Of a stretch of DNA of 64,000 nucleotides, positions 1 through 10,388 are shown one piece after another. Source of the stretch: Pirellulales bacterium (lineage in GTDB: Bacteria > Planctomycetota > Planctomycetia > Pirellulales > Lacipirellulaceae); contig JANQOF010000021.1 of the NCBI GenBank assembly GCA_028279215.1, positions 54,608-118,607 on the forward strand. The letters are read 5' to 3'. The position numbers and the translations under genes are program-made. Every line of letters starts with the position of its first letter. Position 1 is the stretch's first letter. Under the pieces are notes generated by a model, which did no database searches, was not told where the DNA came from, and saw nothing but the letters and a program-made list of their open reading frames with translations.

Positions 1-343
1 TTGCCGCGAAAGAAAACGCCGCGTTCTTGCTACCGTGCTCGCGACGGTCTTCGACGCCCAAGTCATGTGCGCGGCGGGATTGGAACCACCGCTCGTCTTG
101 CGGGCGAATAGGTTGTGCTTGGCCATGGCGGTCGATCGGAGAGTTGCAAGGACACAGTCCTTGCTCCCAGTATAGTTACGGCAAATGTCGACTGGGGCAC
201 CGAATTTGGACCCAAACGGCATCAACCGATTGTCGCCAACGGGATTGCGAACCGCCCAATCTGCCTGTTGAAGGGGTCGGGGCGTCCATGCTACGCTGGA
301 GCGATTTTACCCACTCCCGATCGAGACCCGACTGGCCCCTCCT
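1..343. other. Left-edge intergenic stretch
   Basis: This stretch lies before carB. Short open frames exist on both strands, but their translations are Arg/Ser/Pro-rich and look like chance frames in GC-rich DNA. No tRNA, clear promoter or terminator is visible. It presumably carries the carB promoter and leader. Confidence 0.4.
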
Positions 344-3300
344 ATGCCTCGCCGCGACGACATTCACAAAATTCTGATCATCGGTTCCGGCCCCATCGTC
401 ATTGGGCAGGCTTGCGAGTTTGACTACTCCGGCACGCAAGCGTGCAAGGCGCTCCGCGAGGAGGGTTACGACGTGGTGCTGGTGAACTCGAATCCAGCCA
501 CGATCATGACCGACCCGGCAACGGCCGATCGAACGTACATTGAGCCGCTCACGTGGGAGATTGTGGAGAAGATTATCGCGAGGGAAAAGCCCGACGCGCT
601 GCTCCCCACGCTAGGAGGTCAGACGGGGCTCAATTTGGCGATGGACCTCGAGCGTCACGGCGTGCTCGAAAAGCATGGCGTCGAGATGGTCGGCGCGAAG
701 GCCGACGTGATCGACAAAGCCGAGAGCCGCGATCGGTTCAAAGCCGCCATGGGCAAGATCGGTCTGGATGTCTGCCGCGGCAAGACAGTCACCAACATCG
801 AAGCTGCTCGCGAGTGGGTTGACGACATCGGCCTCCCTGCGGTCGTACGGCCTAGCTTCACCATGGGCGGTAGCGGCTCGGCGATTGCTTACAACCGCGC
901 CGAGTACGACGACCTGGTACGCTGGGGACTCGACCTGTCGCCTACCTCGGAGGTGCTGATCGAAGAGTCGATTCTTGGGTGGAAAGAATACGAAATGGAG
1001 GTGATGCGCGACGTCGACGACAACGTTGTGATTATCTGCGCGATCGAAAACTTCGACGCCATGGGCGTCCATACGGGGGACTCCATCACTGTCGCACCCG
1101 CCCAAACGCTCACCGACAAAGAATATCAACGCATGCGCGACGCGAGTCTTGCGGTGATTCGCGAAATCGGCGTCGAGACGGGCGGCTCGAACATTCAATT
1201 CGCCATCAATCCGCAAGATGGACGAATGATTGTGATCGAGATGAACCCCCGCGTCAGTCGTAGTAGTGCGCTTGCGTCGAAGGCAACCGGTTTTCCCATC
1301 GCCAAGATCGCCGCCAAACTGGCGGTCGGCTACCGGTTGCACGAACTACCCAACGATATTACCCGCGAAACTATGGCTTGCTTCGAGCCATCGATCGACT
1401 ACGTGGTGACTAAGGTGCCGCGATTCGCATTCGAAAAGTTCCCCGACGCCGACGACAAGCTCACCACACAGATGAAGAGCGTCGGTGAGACGATGGCGAT
1501 TGGCTCGACCTTCAAAGAGAGTTTTCAAAAGGCGCTCCGCGGCCTCGAAGTCGGCGCGCATGGACTCGGCTCCGACAATCGAGACTTGTGGTACACAGCC
1601 GACGGCGAAGTTGGTGAGCAGCGGCCCGACGAGGAAGAAATTCGCGCCAAGCTGCAGAACGCTGGTGCCGATCGAGTCTGGTACCTGCGATACGCCTTCA
1701 AGGCAGGCATGTCGGTCGACGAGGTGCATGAACTCTCGGGCATCGATCCGTGGTTCCTCGACAACCTGCTCGAGATCGTCGAGACAGAAAACAGCATGCG
1801 CTCGATGGCGCGACAGGCAGCCGCGGCTCGCGGCGACTTCGATTTGACGACGATTACTGACGAAACACTCCGTACTGCTAAACGGCAAGGTTTTTCCGAT
1901 CGGCAACTGGCGAACATTTTCGGCGCGGCCGACTTGGAAGTCCGCGCCGAGCGGCTCAAACGGGGAATTTGCGCGACCTACAAATCGGTTGACACTTGTG
2001 CTGCTGAGTTCGAAGCGTACACACCGTATTTCTATTCGACGTACGAACAGGAAGACGAAACACCCGCCAAGAGCGACAAGAAGCGGATCATGATTCTCGG
2101 TGGTGGGCCGAATCGCATTGGGCAGGGCATCGAGTTCGACTACTGCTGCTGTCATGCAAGCTTCGCGTTGAAAGACTTGGGTATCGAGTCGATCATGGTC
2201 AACTCGAACCCGGAGACCGTCAGCACGGATTACGACACCAGCGACTTGCTGTTCTTCGAGCCGTTGACCGTCGAAGACGTGCTGAACATCTGCGACCGAG
2301 TCGAACCCGATGGTGTGATTGTGCAATTTGGTGGACAAACTCCGCTGAATCTGGCGCGGGAACTCAAAGAAGCCGGCGTGCCGATCATCGGCACGAACGT
2401 CGATGCAATCGAGGATGCCGAAGATCGCGAGAAGTTCCACGATCTCATCAAACGGCTAGGGCTCAAACAACCACCGGGCGGCATCGCTCAAACTATGGAC
2501 GAAGCCCGGCGGCTGGCCGAAAGAATTGGCTTCCCCGTTTTGGTGAGGCCCAGCTTCGTGCTTGGCGGACGTGCGATGGAAATCTGTTACGACAACGCCC
2601 AACTCGACCAGTTCGTGGCTCAAGCGTTCATCGCGGCCGAGGGCCAGCCGGTGCTGATCGATAGCTTCTTGGAGGGTGCCACCGAAGTCGATGCCGATGC
2701 GGTGGCCGACGGCCAGACCGTGATTGTGCCGGGCATCATGGAACACATTGAAGAAGCCGGGGTTCACTCGGGCGACTCGGCGTGCGCCATCCCGCCCTAC
2801 AGTTTGCCCGGGCCGGTTCTGGCAGAAATCCGCGCTGCGGTCGTAGCGCTCGCGAAAGACCTAGACGTTCGCGGTTTAATGAACGTACAGTTTGCGGTGC
2901 AGACCGACGGCGACGGCCGACCACAGGTGTACGTCATCGAGGTGAACCCTCGCGCGAGTCGAACGGTGCCGTTTGTCGCAAAAGCGACCGGCTTGCCCGT
3001 GGCCAAGGTGGCCGCCAAAGTAATGGCCGGTGTGTCGCTCGCTGAACAGGGCGTGACGGACGACCCTGTACCCGCTCACGTGAGCGTGAAGGAAGCGGTA
3101 TTCCCGTTCATCAAATTCCGCGGCGTCGACATCGTGCTCGGTCCCGAGATGCGATCGACCGGAGAGGTGATGGGCATCAGTCCACGGTTCAGCGTCGCCT
3201 TCGCCAAGAGCCAGCTAGCGGCAGGCACATTGCTGCCGAGCGATGGCAAAGTGTTCGTGAGCGTGGCGCCAAAAGACAAACCCAAGGCGGTCGACATCGC

Positions 3301-3640
3301 CCGCCAACTAGTGGCGATGGGTTATGGCATTCTTGCCACACGCGGCACGGCCGATGCGCTCGAAGCCGCGGGCATCGCTTGTGAGCGAGTCAAGAAGCTC
3401 AAGGAAGGTCATCCCAACTTGCTCGATTTCCTTGCCGATCAGGATGTTGCGCTCGTGATGAACAGCCCCGTCGGCAAGGGCGCGCGAACCGACGAGGGAA
3501 GAATTCGCGCGGCCACCGTAGCCGCCGCCGTTCCCTGCCTTACGAGCATCGAAGCAGCCGAAGCGGCAACGACCGCCATGCAGGCACTTCGTGAAGAAGC
3601 AATGCAAGTGGAAAGCCTGCAAGAACGATTCAAGGGTTGA
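344..3640 (+). CDS. carB: Carbamoyl-phosphate synthase large subunit
   Basis: CarB makes carbamoyl phosphate from bicarbonate, ATP and ammonia delivered by the CarA glutaminase, feeding pyrimidine and arginine synthesis in the cytoplasm. The 1098-residue product has the family's usual length and internal duplication. The first half opens with [20 protein letters not shown] and the second half with [20 protein letters not shown]. Each half carries an ATP-grasp core ([12 protein letters not shown] and [12 protein letters not shown], then [18 protein letters not shown] and [18 protein letters not shown]). A C-terminal MGS-like allosteric domain follows from about residue 965. The start is placed at the methionine just before the first motif; no strong ribosome site precedes it. 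carA is not in the window. The gene converges with the glycosyltransferase on the other strand, with 2 bases between stops. Confidence 0.98.
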   Translation: MPRRDDIHKILIIGSGPIVIGQACEFDYSGTQACKALREEGYDVVLVNSNPATIMTDPATADRTYIEPLTWEIVEKIIAREKPDALLPTLGGQTGLNLAMDLERHGVLEKHGVEMVGAKADVIDKAESRDRFKAAMGKIGLDVCRGKTVTNIEAAREWVDDIGLPAVVRPSFTMGGSGSAIAYNRAEYDDLVRWGLDLSPTSEVLIEESILGWKEYEMEVMRDVDDNVVIICAIENFDAMGVHTGDSITVAPAQTLTDKEYQRMRDASLAVIREIGVETGGSNIQFAINPQDGRMIVIEMNPRVSRSSALASKATGFPIAKIAAKLAVGYRLHELPNDITRETMACFEPSIDYVVTKVPRFAFEKFPDADDKLTTQMKSVGETMAIGSTFKESFQKALRGLEVGAHGLGSDNRDLWYTADGEVGEQRPDEEEIRAKLQNAGADRVWYLRYAFKAGMSVDEVHELSGIDPWFLDNLLEIVETENSMRSMARQAAAARGDFDLTTITDETLRTAKRQGFSDRQLANIFGAADLEVRAERLKRGICATYKSVDTCAAEFEAYTPYFYSTYEQEDETPAKSDKKRIMILGGGPNRIGQGIEFDYCCCHASFALKDLGIESIMVNSNPETVSTDYDTSDLLFFEPLTVEDVLNICDRVEPDGVIVQFGGQTPLNLARELKEAGVPIIGTNVDAIEDAEDREKFHDLIKRLGLKQPPGGIAQTMDEARRLAERIGFPVLVRPSFVLGGRAMEICYDNAQLDQFVAQAFIAAEGQPVLIDSFLEGATEVDADAVADGQTVIVPGIMEHIEEAGVHSGDSACAIPPYSLPGPVLAEIRAAVVALAKDLDVRGLMNVQFAVQTDGDGRPQVYVIEVNPRASRTVPFVAKATGLPVAKVAAKVMAGVSLAEQGVTDDPVPAHVSVKEAVFPFIKFRGVDIVLGPEMRSTGEVMGISPRFSVAFAKSQLAAGTLLPSDGKVFVSVAPKDKPKAVDIARQLVAMGYGILATRGTADALEAAGIACERVKKLKEGHPNLLDFLADQDVALVMNSPVGKGARTDEGRIRAATVAAAVPCLTSIEAAEAATTAMQALREEAMQVESLQERFKG

Positions 3641-3642
3641 TG

Positions 3643-4857
3643 TCAATGCTTGGCACGGACATCCCCAACTTCTGCAATCTTCTCGCGAAGCGTGTGCGTC
3701 CCGATCTGCCGGTAATTCGATACATCGTGCCATGAAGCATAGGCCCGCGCCCGCCCACTGTCTTTGTCCGTCCAGGGCGTGACAATTGCGGTGTGGAGCG
3801 TCTGAGCGAATTGTTCGGCGTCGGTCACATCACACGTCCATCCAAGTTCTTCGTTATCGACCACCCAGCCAATACTACCGGTGTTCGTCGTGACGACTGG
3901 CCGACCGTTGGCGGCCGCCCAAACGATGACGCTCGACCGCCCGCCATGTCGGTGCGTGCCAACGGCGAGGACGTCAGGCGCCGCCGCGAACGTAAACATC
4001 TCTTCGTCGTTCAAGTAACGGTCGATCGACAGCACAAGCCCTGCATCGACCAAGGGTGCAAAATCAGCCGAATCTAACGCCGCTTTCGCGTCGTCGTCAT
4101 GCGGACCGGCGAGTACCAGGTGCAAGTCACCATCCGTTTGCATTTCGATGAGTCGCTTGAATGCACGGAGGATCCGCGAGACTCCACGAAGCTCGCAAAT
4201 CATGCCGATCGTCATCACGAGCTTTCCGTTCGTAGGCAATCCGAGTCGCTGACGGGCCTCGGTAAGAGTTAGAGGCGCTACTTGCACGAGTGGGGCTGGC
4301 GACAGCACTGCCCGACCATGGTCGCCCGGTCGGGCAATTTTCTCTGCGTAGGCCGCGCCCTGCTCATCGAGCATCAAGATGCCATCGAAGTGCCCGCTAC
4401 GCAACATGCGACGAAACAGGAATCGCCGCAAGCGATCCGACGGCCGATTGGCCTCGGGATAGGCAAATCCGCCACGAACCAAGTACGTGTCCGCACTCAA
4501 TTTTCGCGGCCACGATCGATAGCCCGCTAAGCGAAACAACTCCATGATCCACCATACCGCGTCGCCCATCATCACGTACAAGTGATCGGGCCTAAAACGG
4601 TGGACCATCGCCACACATTCTCGGTACTGCTGCCAGTTGCGATGCAGCGCGCTGCCGGAGGAGCGGACGCAACAGGTCTCGACTTTAGTCCGCCCCAGCA
4701 CGGGCACGACCATACTATGATACGCCTCGAACTCGAGCGTCTCGGGCACGGTTGCGAGCGTCACGTCGACTGGTAGTTCCAGAATACCGGGCAGCAGGCG
4801 CGACAGATCGGCCATGTGGTGCCCATCGGGAACCGGTTCATAAATCAGCACATGCAT
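3643..4857 (-). CDS. GT4-like glycosyltransferase
   Basis: The 404-residue product looks like a cytoplasmic or membrane-peripheral GT-B sugar transferase acting on a cell-surface glycan; donor and acceptor are unknown. Seen in the sequence are an N-terminal MHVLIYEPVPDGHH start, a KLVMTIGMICELRGVSRIL segment typical of the second Rossmann domain, and a late GRSSVIVWAAANGRPVVTT then TGSIGWVV stretch that matches the nucleotide-sugar loop of GT4 enzymes. An upstream start at 4941 is possible, but the 28 added residues are low quality and MHVLIYEP is the natural family start. It follows a family 2 glycosyltransferase on the same strand (117-base gap), so the two may act in one polysaccharide pathway. 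Confidence 0.82.
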   Translation of the reverse strand: MHVLIYEPVPDGHHMADLSRLLPGILELPVDVTLATVPETLEFEAYHSMVVPVLGRTKVETCCVRSSGSALHRNWQQYRECVAMVHRFRPDHLYVMMGDAVWWIMELFRLAGYRSWPRKLSADTYLVRGGFAYPEANRPSDRLRRFLFRRMLRSGHFDGILMLDEQGAAYAEKIARPGDHGRAVLSPAPLVQVAPLTLTEARQRLGLPTNGKLVMTIGMICELRGVSRILRAFKRLIEMQTDGDLHLVLAGPHDDDAKAALDSADFAPLVDAGLVLSIDRYLNDEEMFTFAAAPDVLAVGTHRHGGRSSVIVWAAANGRPVVTTNTGSIGWVVDNEELGWTCDVTDAEQFAQTLHTAIVTPWTDKDSGRARAYASWHDVSNYRQIGTHTLREKIAEVGDVRAKH

Positions 4858-4974
4858 GCGGTTTCGATCGTTCGGCGTACCTTTGAGTTTGCCCGCGTTG
4901 CCCTGATCGCGACCCGCCGCAAGACTGGTTGGCTGACGCACGAAACGCGGCGAACAGTTTGCGGAGTGAATCTC

Positions 4975-5943
4975 TTATCGACGTTCAGGCGAGGCACCGA
5001 GCTTCACGCGCAACGTTTCCCAAAGTAGTGTGTAGCGTCGGAACATCAGTATGGTGCAGACTTGTGCCAACGGCCACCATCCTGCATCGCGTTTTCGCAA
5101 CTCCTCAGCCGCCCTCCCGAACAGGTTGACTGGCGGCATGAGTAACAGCAGCCCTGTATAGACCTTGCGTGCCAGGCTCTTGGTTTGGGGTTGTTCTGCT
5201 GCCTTGATAACTCTACCGCCAGCGTGCCGGCGACTTTGAATCAAGATTTCCTTAATCGTCCTGCGAGCTGGATGACGAATCTTCGCCTTTGGCTCGTACT
5301 CGACCGCAAAACCAGCAGCCGCAACACGATGCCCCCACTCCGTATCCCCTCCCGATTTTAGAGCTTCGTTGAACTTGCCAACGGCCTGAATGATCGAGAC
5401 CGTTGTGAAGGCGTTGGCTGTAGCGGCAAACGAGAATAGCGATACGTTCTGGTCTTGCTGCAGCCCAAACACACAGTCGAACCACTCCGCCCCGGTCGGC
5501 TTGCGGCTGTCATGTGGGAATACCTCTATTGCCCCACCGACGAGCCCCGGTTCTTCAAGCCCCTGTATGGCGCGGACCCCGGCATTTAGCCAGTCCTTGT
5601 CCGGCAAACAGTCGGCGTCAGTAAAGGCAATGATCTCGCCCCGAGCGTGGTCGATTCCTCGATTCCGCGCCGCGTACGATCCTGGTGCCTCCTCCTCCAA
5701 ATACTTGCAGAACGGATACGACTCGACTAATTCCCGTGGCGACTCGGAAGAGCCATTGTCGATCACCAGCACCTCGAACTGCTCGTGCGGCATGGTTTGC
5801 TCCGTCAATGCATCGAGACACAAGCTTAGCCGCTCGGCATCGTTGTATACGGGAACGATGACACTGACACGGGGCATGGGAGATCGCTGCGAAGCAGCTT
5901 CGACACGGGACGGTAGATCGTGCGGATTGGGCCAGTCGGCCAT
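4975..5943 (-). CDS. Glycosyltransferase family 2
   Basis: This 322-residue protein is a GT-A fold transferase. After a short leader comes PRVSVIVPVYNDAERLSLCL, the nucleotide-binding beta-alpha-beta unit of family 2. It is followed by EVLVIDNGSSE, the AARNRGIDHARGEIIAFTDADCLPD segment with the metal-binding Asp-x-Asp (DAD), and a GGDTEWGHR stretch that fits the acceptor-side ED/W region. A hydrophobic segment near the C-terminus (VYTGLLLLMPPVNLFGRA) suggests membrane association. It is the first gene of a probable two-gene unit with the GT4-like enzyme downstream. The sugar and acceptor cannot be named from sequence. Confidence 0.88.
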   Translation of the reverse strand: MADWPNPHDLPSRVEAASQRSPMPRVSVIVPVYNDAERLSLCLDALTEQTMPHEQFEVLVIDNGSSESPRELVESYPFCKYLEEEAPGSYAARNRGIDHARGEIIAFTDADCLPDKDWLNAGVRAIQGLEEPGLVGGAIEVFPHDSRKPTGAEWFDCVFGLQQDQNVSLFSFAATANAFTTVSIIQAVGKFNEALKSGGDTEWGHRVAAAGFAVEYEPKAKIRHPARRTIKEILIQSRRHAGGRVIKAAEQPQTKSLARKVYTGLLLLMPPVNLFGRAAEELRKRDAGWWPLAQVCTILMFRRYTLLWETLRVKLGASPERR

Positions 5944-6697
5944 CCTTGTTAGGTGTGCTGTGCGGGCGTCCCACCAGACGCACAGCTATCATACTATAGG
6001 CGGGTCGAAACCCCAATAACAGGACGTATCCTTGGGTTCACCACTTCGACTGCAATTCGCCGCCACTGGTGGCCCATTCGCCGTACCGTGTGTTTGCGGG
6101 CCTGCTCGACATCTCGATTGTCTATCCGGCGGCAAGCAACCTCATCTCGAAGGCGACGCCTACTCACTTCCAACGGGCAGCCGGTCGTCCGAAGGCTACT
6201 GCGAATACAAGACTTGGTGGCAACCGATGGACAACGTTGTAGCATGAACCCGCCGCGGGCGTTCTGGATGTCGACGGAGGTCTTCTATCCATCGACAAGC
6301 TTGCATACGTCGCGGTTCGTGAACATTTTCACAAAGTGATGCGCCACCGCACAAAACAGCCACGTACAGGTGCAGGCTGTCGGTGGCATTCGTTGATACT
6401 GTGAAATCTTTCACAAGAGCTCGTATGAGCTCGTATGACGAAGAATTTGTTCGGATTTGTTTTGGTGAACGTCAGCAAGATTGGTATACTTAGGCAGTCA
6501 GCTCGGCGGCTTTCATTCTTCACGATTACTTATCCCTTCGCCGACGCATTCGGTATACGATTACCTTGTGAGCCGGCCACCCATCGGAATCATCCTAGCT
6601 GCCCCGTGGCGGGAATCACTGCTGAGCTTAGGTGCATCCAGCATGTGCTTTGCGAAGTGACCTGCCGACGTTCCCTTTCCTGCGGAGAGATCTGACG
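5944..6697. other. Long divergent intergenic region
   Basis: About 750 bases separate the divergent glycosyltransferase and CBS genes. Frames here encode unrecognisable Arg/Ser-rich products and I call none. A short tandem duplication of the word AGCTCGTATG occurs near 6419-6437. The region may hold promoters in both directions or a decayed gene; nothing else can be supported. Confidence 0.4.
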
Positions 6698-7174
6698 ATG
6701 AAATCCATTGTTGCCCAAGACATCATGGCCAAGCGCCTCGTGACGCTAAGCCCGCATGTAGACGTACTCAACGCCGTGCGACTGTTGCTCAAGAACAAGA
6801 TATCGGGCGCGCCGGTGGTCGATGCTGAGGGTCGGTATCTGGGCGTGTTCTCCGAGAAGTGCGCCATGCATGTGATCCTCGACGCCGCCTACGACTCGCT
6901 TCCGACGAACCACGTAGGAGCATTCATGGATACCCAAGCTCGCACAATCACGCCCGATACCGACTTACTGTCGATCGCGCAAGTGTTCTTGCTAACCAAC
7001 TTTCGACGACTGGCTGTGGTGGACGAAGATGGCATGCTGCTTGGGCAAATCAGCCGCCGCGATGTAATGGCCGCGGGACTCAAGCTGCTCGACGACTTGC
7101 AGCCATCGGTCCACGAGTCGTCGCTGTTGTATCTGAGCGCATTGCACGAACGAAGCGAAGCGCCGCTGACGTAG
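6698..7174 (+). CDS. Tandem CBS-domain protein
   Basis: This 158-residue soluble protein is made of two CBS domains (about residues 1-65 and 75-140), a Bateman module that usually binds adenine nucleotides and reports cellular energy state to a partner. The typical pattern is visible twice: DIMAKRLVTLSPHVDVLNAVRLLLKNKISGAPVVD-like and TITPDTDLLSIAQVFLLTNFRRLAVVDE-like, each followed by a hydrophobic strand and a G-x-(I/F)-S element (GVFSEK, GQISRRD). The start at 6698 is preceded by GGAGAGA at good spacing. No enzymatic domain is attached, so the partner is unknown. It converges with the AI-2E-type permease gene across a small inverted repeat. Confidence 0.9.
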   Translation: MKSIVAQDIMAKRLVTLSPHVDVLNAVRLLLKNKISGAPVVDAEGRYLGVFSEKCAMHVILDAAYDSLPTNHVGAFMDTQARTITPDTDLLSIAQVFLLTNFRRLAVVDEDGMLLGQISRRDVMAAGLKLLDDLQPSVHESSLLYLSALHERSEAPLT

Positions 7175-7192
7175 CCCGGATCCATCGGTCAG

Positions 7193-7230
7193 CAGGCCAA
7201 TCTGCAGGCGGTTTGTAGCAGGTTGGCCTG
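7193..7230. terminator. Inverted repeat between convergent genes
   Basis: An 8-bp perfect inverted repeat (CAGGCCAA at 7193-7200, TTGGCCTG at 7223-7230) has a shorter inner CTGC/GCAG pairing in its loop. It lies between the ends of the CBS gene and the convergent permease gene, so a shared bidirectional terminator is plausible. There is no strong T-tract. Confidence 0.45.
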
Positions 7231-7232
7231 TC

Positions 7233-8492
7233 TTAGGCGCTGGCGGTCTTCGCCGTACAGTCACGTTTCGCCAAGATCGCAAGATTGCCCTCGAGCAAAT
7301 CGGCCGCGGGCCGAGTACTGTCGAGTTCGGCGAGCATCACCTTAAGAGCCGAAGTAATGGGCACGGCCAGGAACGCGCCTACGAGCCCCCAGATCATGTA
7401 CCAAAACATGAGCGACATCAGAATCGCGATCGGGTGCAGGCGAAACTGATCGCCCATGATCTTTGGCTCCACCACGTTGCCGCTCACGAACTGAACTGCA
7501 GCAGCCAACAACAATGCAAAGATCGCTTGGATAATGCCGAAGTAGCCAGATTGCCCCGGCTCCACTTTGCCGGCCCAAGTTGCCTCAAGCAACACCCAAA
7601 CCAACGGAACCGGCAGCAAGCTGGCGATGATTGGACCGAGATTGGGGATGAAGTTCAGGAAAAACGCCAGGATACCAAGTACGAAAGCAAGCGGCACACC
7701 AAACAACCACAACACCAAACCGAAAACGGTACCAGTCACTAAGGAAATCGCCGACTTGGCAACGATATACTGTCGAACGTGTGAATCGACTTCGCTCCAG
7801 ATGTTGTTCTCCGGCAACTTGACGTGGCTACCACCGAGCAACAGAAAAAAAAGAAAGATCATCACCAGCAGGCCGCTCGAGAACACGGCGAACAACTCTT
7901 GGGCCACTAGTTGAACGATGATCTCCATCCGCTGAGCGACGAACTTGCGGAGTGGTTCGAATTGTTGCCGGAAGTCCAGAGCGGCCTCAGTCGGCAAGTT
8001 TAAGTCTTCTTCATCGTCTACCTCGTCGCTTTGTGTACCCTCCGATTTGGCAGGATTGCCGTCGCCGCGTACCTCTTCATCTTGTGAATCCTTGATTTCC
8101 AAGTTTGGGGAGGTGTCGGGTTGATCCTTGGTTGCATACCTCTGCAACGCATCGCCAACCCTGACTAGCATCGAATTGAAACCGGCATGAAACCGGTCTT
8201 CGCTATGTAACAATCCGCTCACCGAAACCCAAATGACTGCCCAGATCACGCCTACCACGAATATGGACAGTACAGCGGTCACCCCTATCGCCACTGGGCG
8301 CGACGAGTCTAGGACACCTTGCACCAAATTGAGCACCGGCACCAGCCCGCTGGCGATGAACAGTGCAAGCACGAACGGTAGCAACACGGGTCGCAAGAAG
8401 TAGAGGGCGAACGCTACGGCGATGAAGGTCAGTATCACCAGCGCCGTGGTGCGAATACGAGAGTCGCGTTCGAGTTGCGTGAGGTCACTCAT
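7233..8492 (-). CDS. AI-2E family transporter (PerM/YhhT type)
   Basis: The 419-residue inner-membrane protein has the arrangement of the AI-2E transporter family: paired N-terminal helices (ALVILTFIAVAFALYFLRPV, LLPFVLALFIASGLVPVLNL), a third helix, a long soluble middle, then a hydrophobic C-terminal block with ILAFFLNFIPNLGPIIASLLP and PKIMGDQFRLHPIAILMSL. Those last two stretches are hallmarks of the family. The soluble middle carries an unusually acidic stretch (about residues 125-170, rich in Asp/Glu/Ser). Substrates in this family vary and most members are unassigned, so a signal or ion transport role is not claimed. The start at 8492 (MSDLTQLERDS) is chosen over a distant upstream one because residues before it are not conserved-looking. 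Confidence 0.88.
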   Translation of the reverse strand: MSDLTQLERDSRIRTTALVILTFIAVAFALYFLRPVLLPFVLALFIASGLVPVLNLVQGVLDSSRPVAIGVTAVLSIFVVGVIWAVIWVSVSGLLHSEDRFHAGFNSMLVRVGDALQRYATKDQPDTSPNLEIKDSQDEEVRGDGNPAKSEGTQSDEVDDEEDLNLPTEAALDFRQQFEPLRKFVAQRMEIIVQLVAQELFAVFSSGLLVMIFLFFLLLGGSHVKLPENNIWSEVDSHVRQYIVAKSAISLVTGTVFGLVLWLFGVPLAFVLGILAFFLNFIPNLGPIIASLLPVPLVWVLLEATWAGKVEPGQSGYFGIIQAIFALLLAAAVQFVSGNVVEPKIMGDQFRLHPIAILMSLMFWYMIWGLVGAFLAVPITSALKVMLAELDSTRPAADLLEGNLAILAKRDCTAKTASA

Positions 8493-8702
8493 ACGGTTTT
8501 GGTTCTTCGCCGGAAGCGATTCAATATTGTAATCGCTCGACGACCCGGCTGGCGACCGCGCAGCAAAAAAAGACGCCAACCGGCCTGATGGGAGGGGGAA
8601 AGACCGGTTGACGTCCATCGTGGCGATGCTCAGACACGCTATGGGGCACCACACCCACAGGCACGGAAGGAGGCAATCGCCAATCGCTGTAGTACGCTCT
8701 GC

Positions 8703-8921
8703 CTACTGCGCAATCGTGGGCTGGGTGTACATCTCGCTACCGTAGTAGCCGCCATTGTTGCAGCACGGGTCGCACGTTGGCGTGCACGGCTGACATGCCG
8801 GAGCGCACGCTGGCACGGCCGGCATGGCCACGGTTTGGGTCTTCCGGCCGAAGCAGCAGCCGCAGCCGGTTGTGCTCGCCACCAGAAGCGCCGCAGCACA
8901 AATGGAAAGTAACTTGTTCAT
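8703..8921 (-). CDS. Small Cys/Pro-rich lipoprotein
   Basis: This 72-residue protein begins with a lipoprotein signal (MNKLLSICAAALLVASTTGC; lipobox STTGC, Cys20). The mature part is about 52 residues and contains eight further cysteines in patterns such as GCGCCFG, PACAPACQPCTPTCDPCC, then a Gly/Tyr tail. It should sit in the periplasm or outer envelope, and its cysteines could form disulfides or bind metal. A purine-rich site (GAGACGGA) precedes the start, whereas the same frame extends upstream without a plausible start. It is similar in style to the larger Cys/Gly-rich lipoprotein at 12861-13460. Function unknown. Confidence 0.75.
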   Translation of the reverse strand: MNKLLSICAAALLVASTTGCGCCFGRKTQTVAMPAVPACAPACQPCTPTCDPCCNNGGYYGSEMYTQPTIAQ

Positions 8922-9248
8922 GGTTCTGTTCCGTCTCGCAGGTGGGATGATTGGGGAGGGCGAATCACCAGGTAGCAGCAATTCCTCACGTGGGCACTGC
9001 TGGCCGAGCCGCGATGGTCGATGGTGTAGTGTCAAGATGCTCTTCACGCTCGTCACTGAAACCCTACACGCTAACAAGGCGCGAGCAAACGAATCGCCAC
9101 CTCCGTTGAGCACATTTTGCCAGCCCGCGTACGACAGGTTCGGCAGAACCGTGCGCGTTTCTTTGGGCAGAGAATTTTCACTACGCGATGGAAGCGTTAC
9201 AGCCCGCAGAGATTCAACAGGCACTCTGCGAACGACCACGCGCTGGCG
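8922..9248. other. Intergenic region upstream of small lipoprotein
   Basis: About 330 bases lie between two minus-strand genes. No coding frame with recognisable content was found. It probably holds the promoter of the small lipoprotein gene. Confidence 0.35.
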
Positions 9249-10202
9249 TTATTGGATCGGAGGCGCTGGCAGTTCTTCCACTTCGATGGCTGGCGGCTCG
9301 GCAAGAGTGGGCTGTTGTTCGAGCGAGGCGACGACATTGCGTAACTCATTGCGAGCAGCATTGAAACCCGCGAGTTGCGCGACTGCGCGATATCGCGGAT
9401 CGCTCGCCACCCGATCGAAGCGAGTGAGCGCCTGGGCCAACCGCGCGCGACCGACCTCGGTGGAGTAGTAATCCTGCGATGACAATTCGGGGGAATTACT
9501 CGAGGGCAGGGAGAGATGTTCGATCCAACGCGCCGCTGTGGGGCTCGTAGCAGTTAATTGCTCGAGCGAAGCGAGCAAACGGGCGTGTGCCTGCTCAAGC
9601 GGAGTGACGGGTTCAGTGGCCGAAGCACTCGGAAAGCGCAGCCCGACCGTCCGATTCCTACCATTAGTCGGAACTCGGCGCATTTCGGCTGGCGTTGGTG
9701 CGAGAGCCGGCGACGGCGACTTGAAACGATTGGACGGTGCGGCCAGCAATGGCCCTTCGGTGGGCCTGGGCGCGTCGGTTGGCTCCAAGGCTGAATCGGG
9801 ATTCGCCCGATTGCGCCACGCCTGCCATCGATTTCGTGGCTGTACCTCGGCGCGTTGCTGATGGAGTTCGGCAGTCTGCGGATCAACATATTCCTCACGC
9901 ATCAGGCGCGAGTCGACGAATGCTCGCAATCCCGGCAGCACGGGCGGAGGTCCCACCGCGCGACCTTTGCGCAAGTCTTCATAATAGTGTTCCATCCGCT
10001 CTGCCTCGCGAGCCAGGCGGGGGTTGCGGTCCTTGTAGAAGTCTTCCAAGTCATCGTAGTACTTTTCCAAATCCTTCAGTTCCCGCCGGGAATAGAAGCG
10101 ACCACGGATCTGTGCATCGGCGTCGGCGACGACGATTGCAAGCGCAACTGCAGCGAGTAAGCACCGAGCCATCCGTAGCGACGTGTTGGGGCGACGGTCC
10201 AT
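9249..10202 (-). CDS. Secreted protein of unknown function
   Basis: This 317-residue protein has a signal peptide (MARCLLAAVALAIVVADADA-type, cleavage before QIRGRF). The start at 10202 is supported by GAGGGAA about 8 bases upstream. A highly charged helical stretch follows (about residues 35-75, with LEKYYDDLEDFYKD and EAERMEHYYEDL), probably a short coiled coil. A Pro/Arg-rich linker and a helical C-terminal half (about residues 200-300) complete it. No catalytic motif is visible and I do not recognise the family. It is likely an envelope or periplasmic structural protein. It stands between the ABC exporter gene and the small lipoprotein on the same strand, but the gaps are too wide for a confident operon. 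Confidence 0.72.
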   Translation of the reverse strand: MDRRPNTSLRMARCLLAAVALAIVVADADAQIRGRFYSRRELKDLEKYYDDLEDFYKDRNPRLAREAERMEHYYEDLRKGRAVGPPPVLPGLRAFVDSRLMREEYVDPQTAELHQQRAEVQPRNRWQAWRNRANPDSALEPTDAPRPTEGPLLAAPSNRFKSPSPALAPTPAEMRRVPTNGRNRTVGLRFPSASATEPVTPLEQAHARLLASLEQLTATSPTAARWIEHLSLPSSNSPELSSQDYYSTEVGRARLAQALTRFDRVASDPRYRAVAQLAGFNAARNELRNVVASLEQQPTLAEPPAIEVEELPAPPIQ

Positions 10203-10388
10203 CTGGGATTCCCTCGGTTGTTCCGGTCTGAAAGGCTTACCTACCACCAGTATTCTAGCCTAATACACGGACGGTCGACAAATGGCCCCGAATGGGGGAC
10301 CCATTGGCGCGGCTCTACAATACGCCGTGGTGCTATCGAAGTGCCCGCTATGGCGATGCATGCGCGGGCTATAGACGCGGACGAGCGC

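Noticed and set aside
611..1342. 243-residue open frame on the minus strand inside carB
   Set aside because: It lies wholly antisense to a strongly conserved CarB frame and its translation has no recognisable family.
1346..2440. 364-residue open frame on the minus strand inside carB
   Set aside because: It is antisense to CarB motifs that are clearly coding; long shadow frames are expected in GC-rich DNA.
8922..9239. Upstream extension of the small lipoprotein
   Set aside because: The added residues lack coding character, while the internal start has a lipoprotein signal and a ribosome site.
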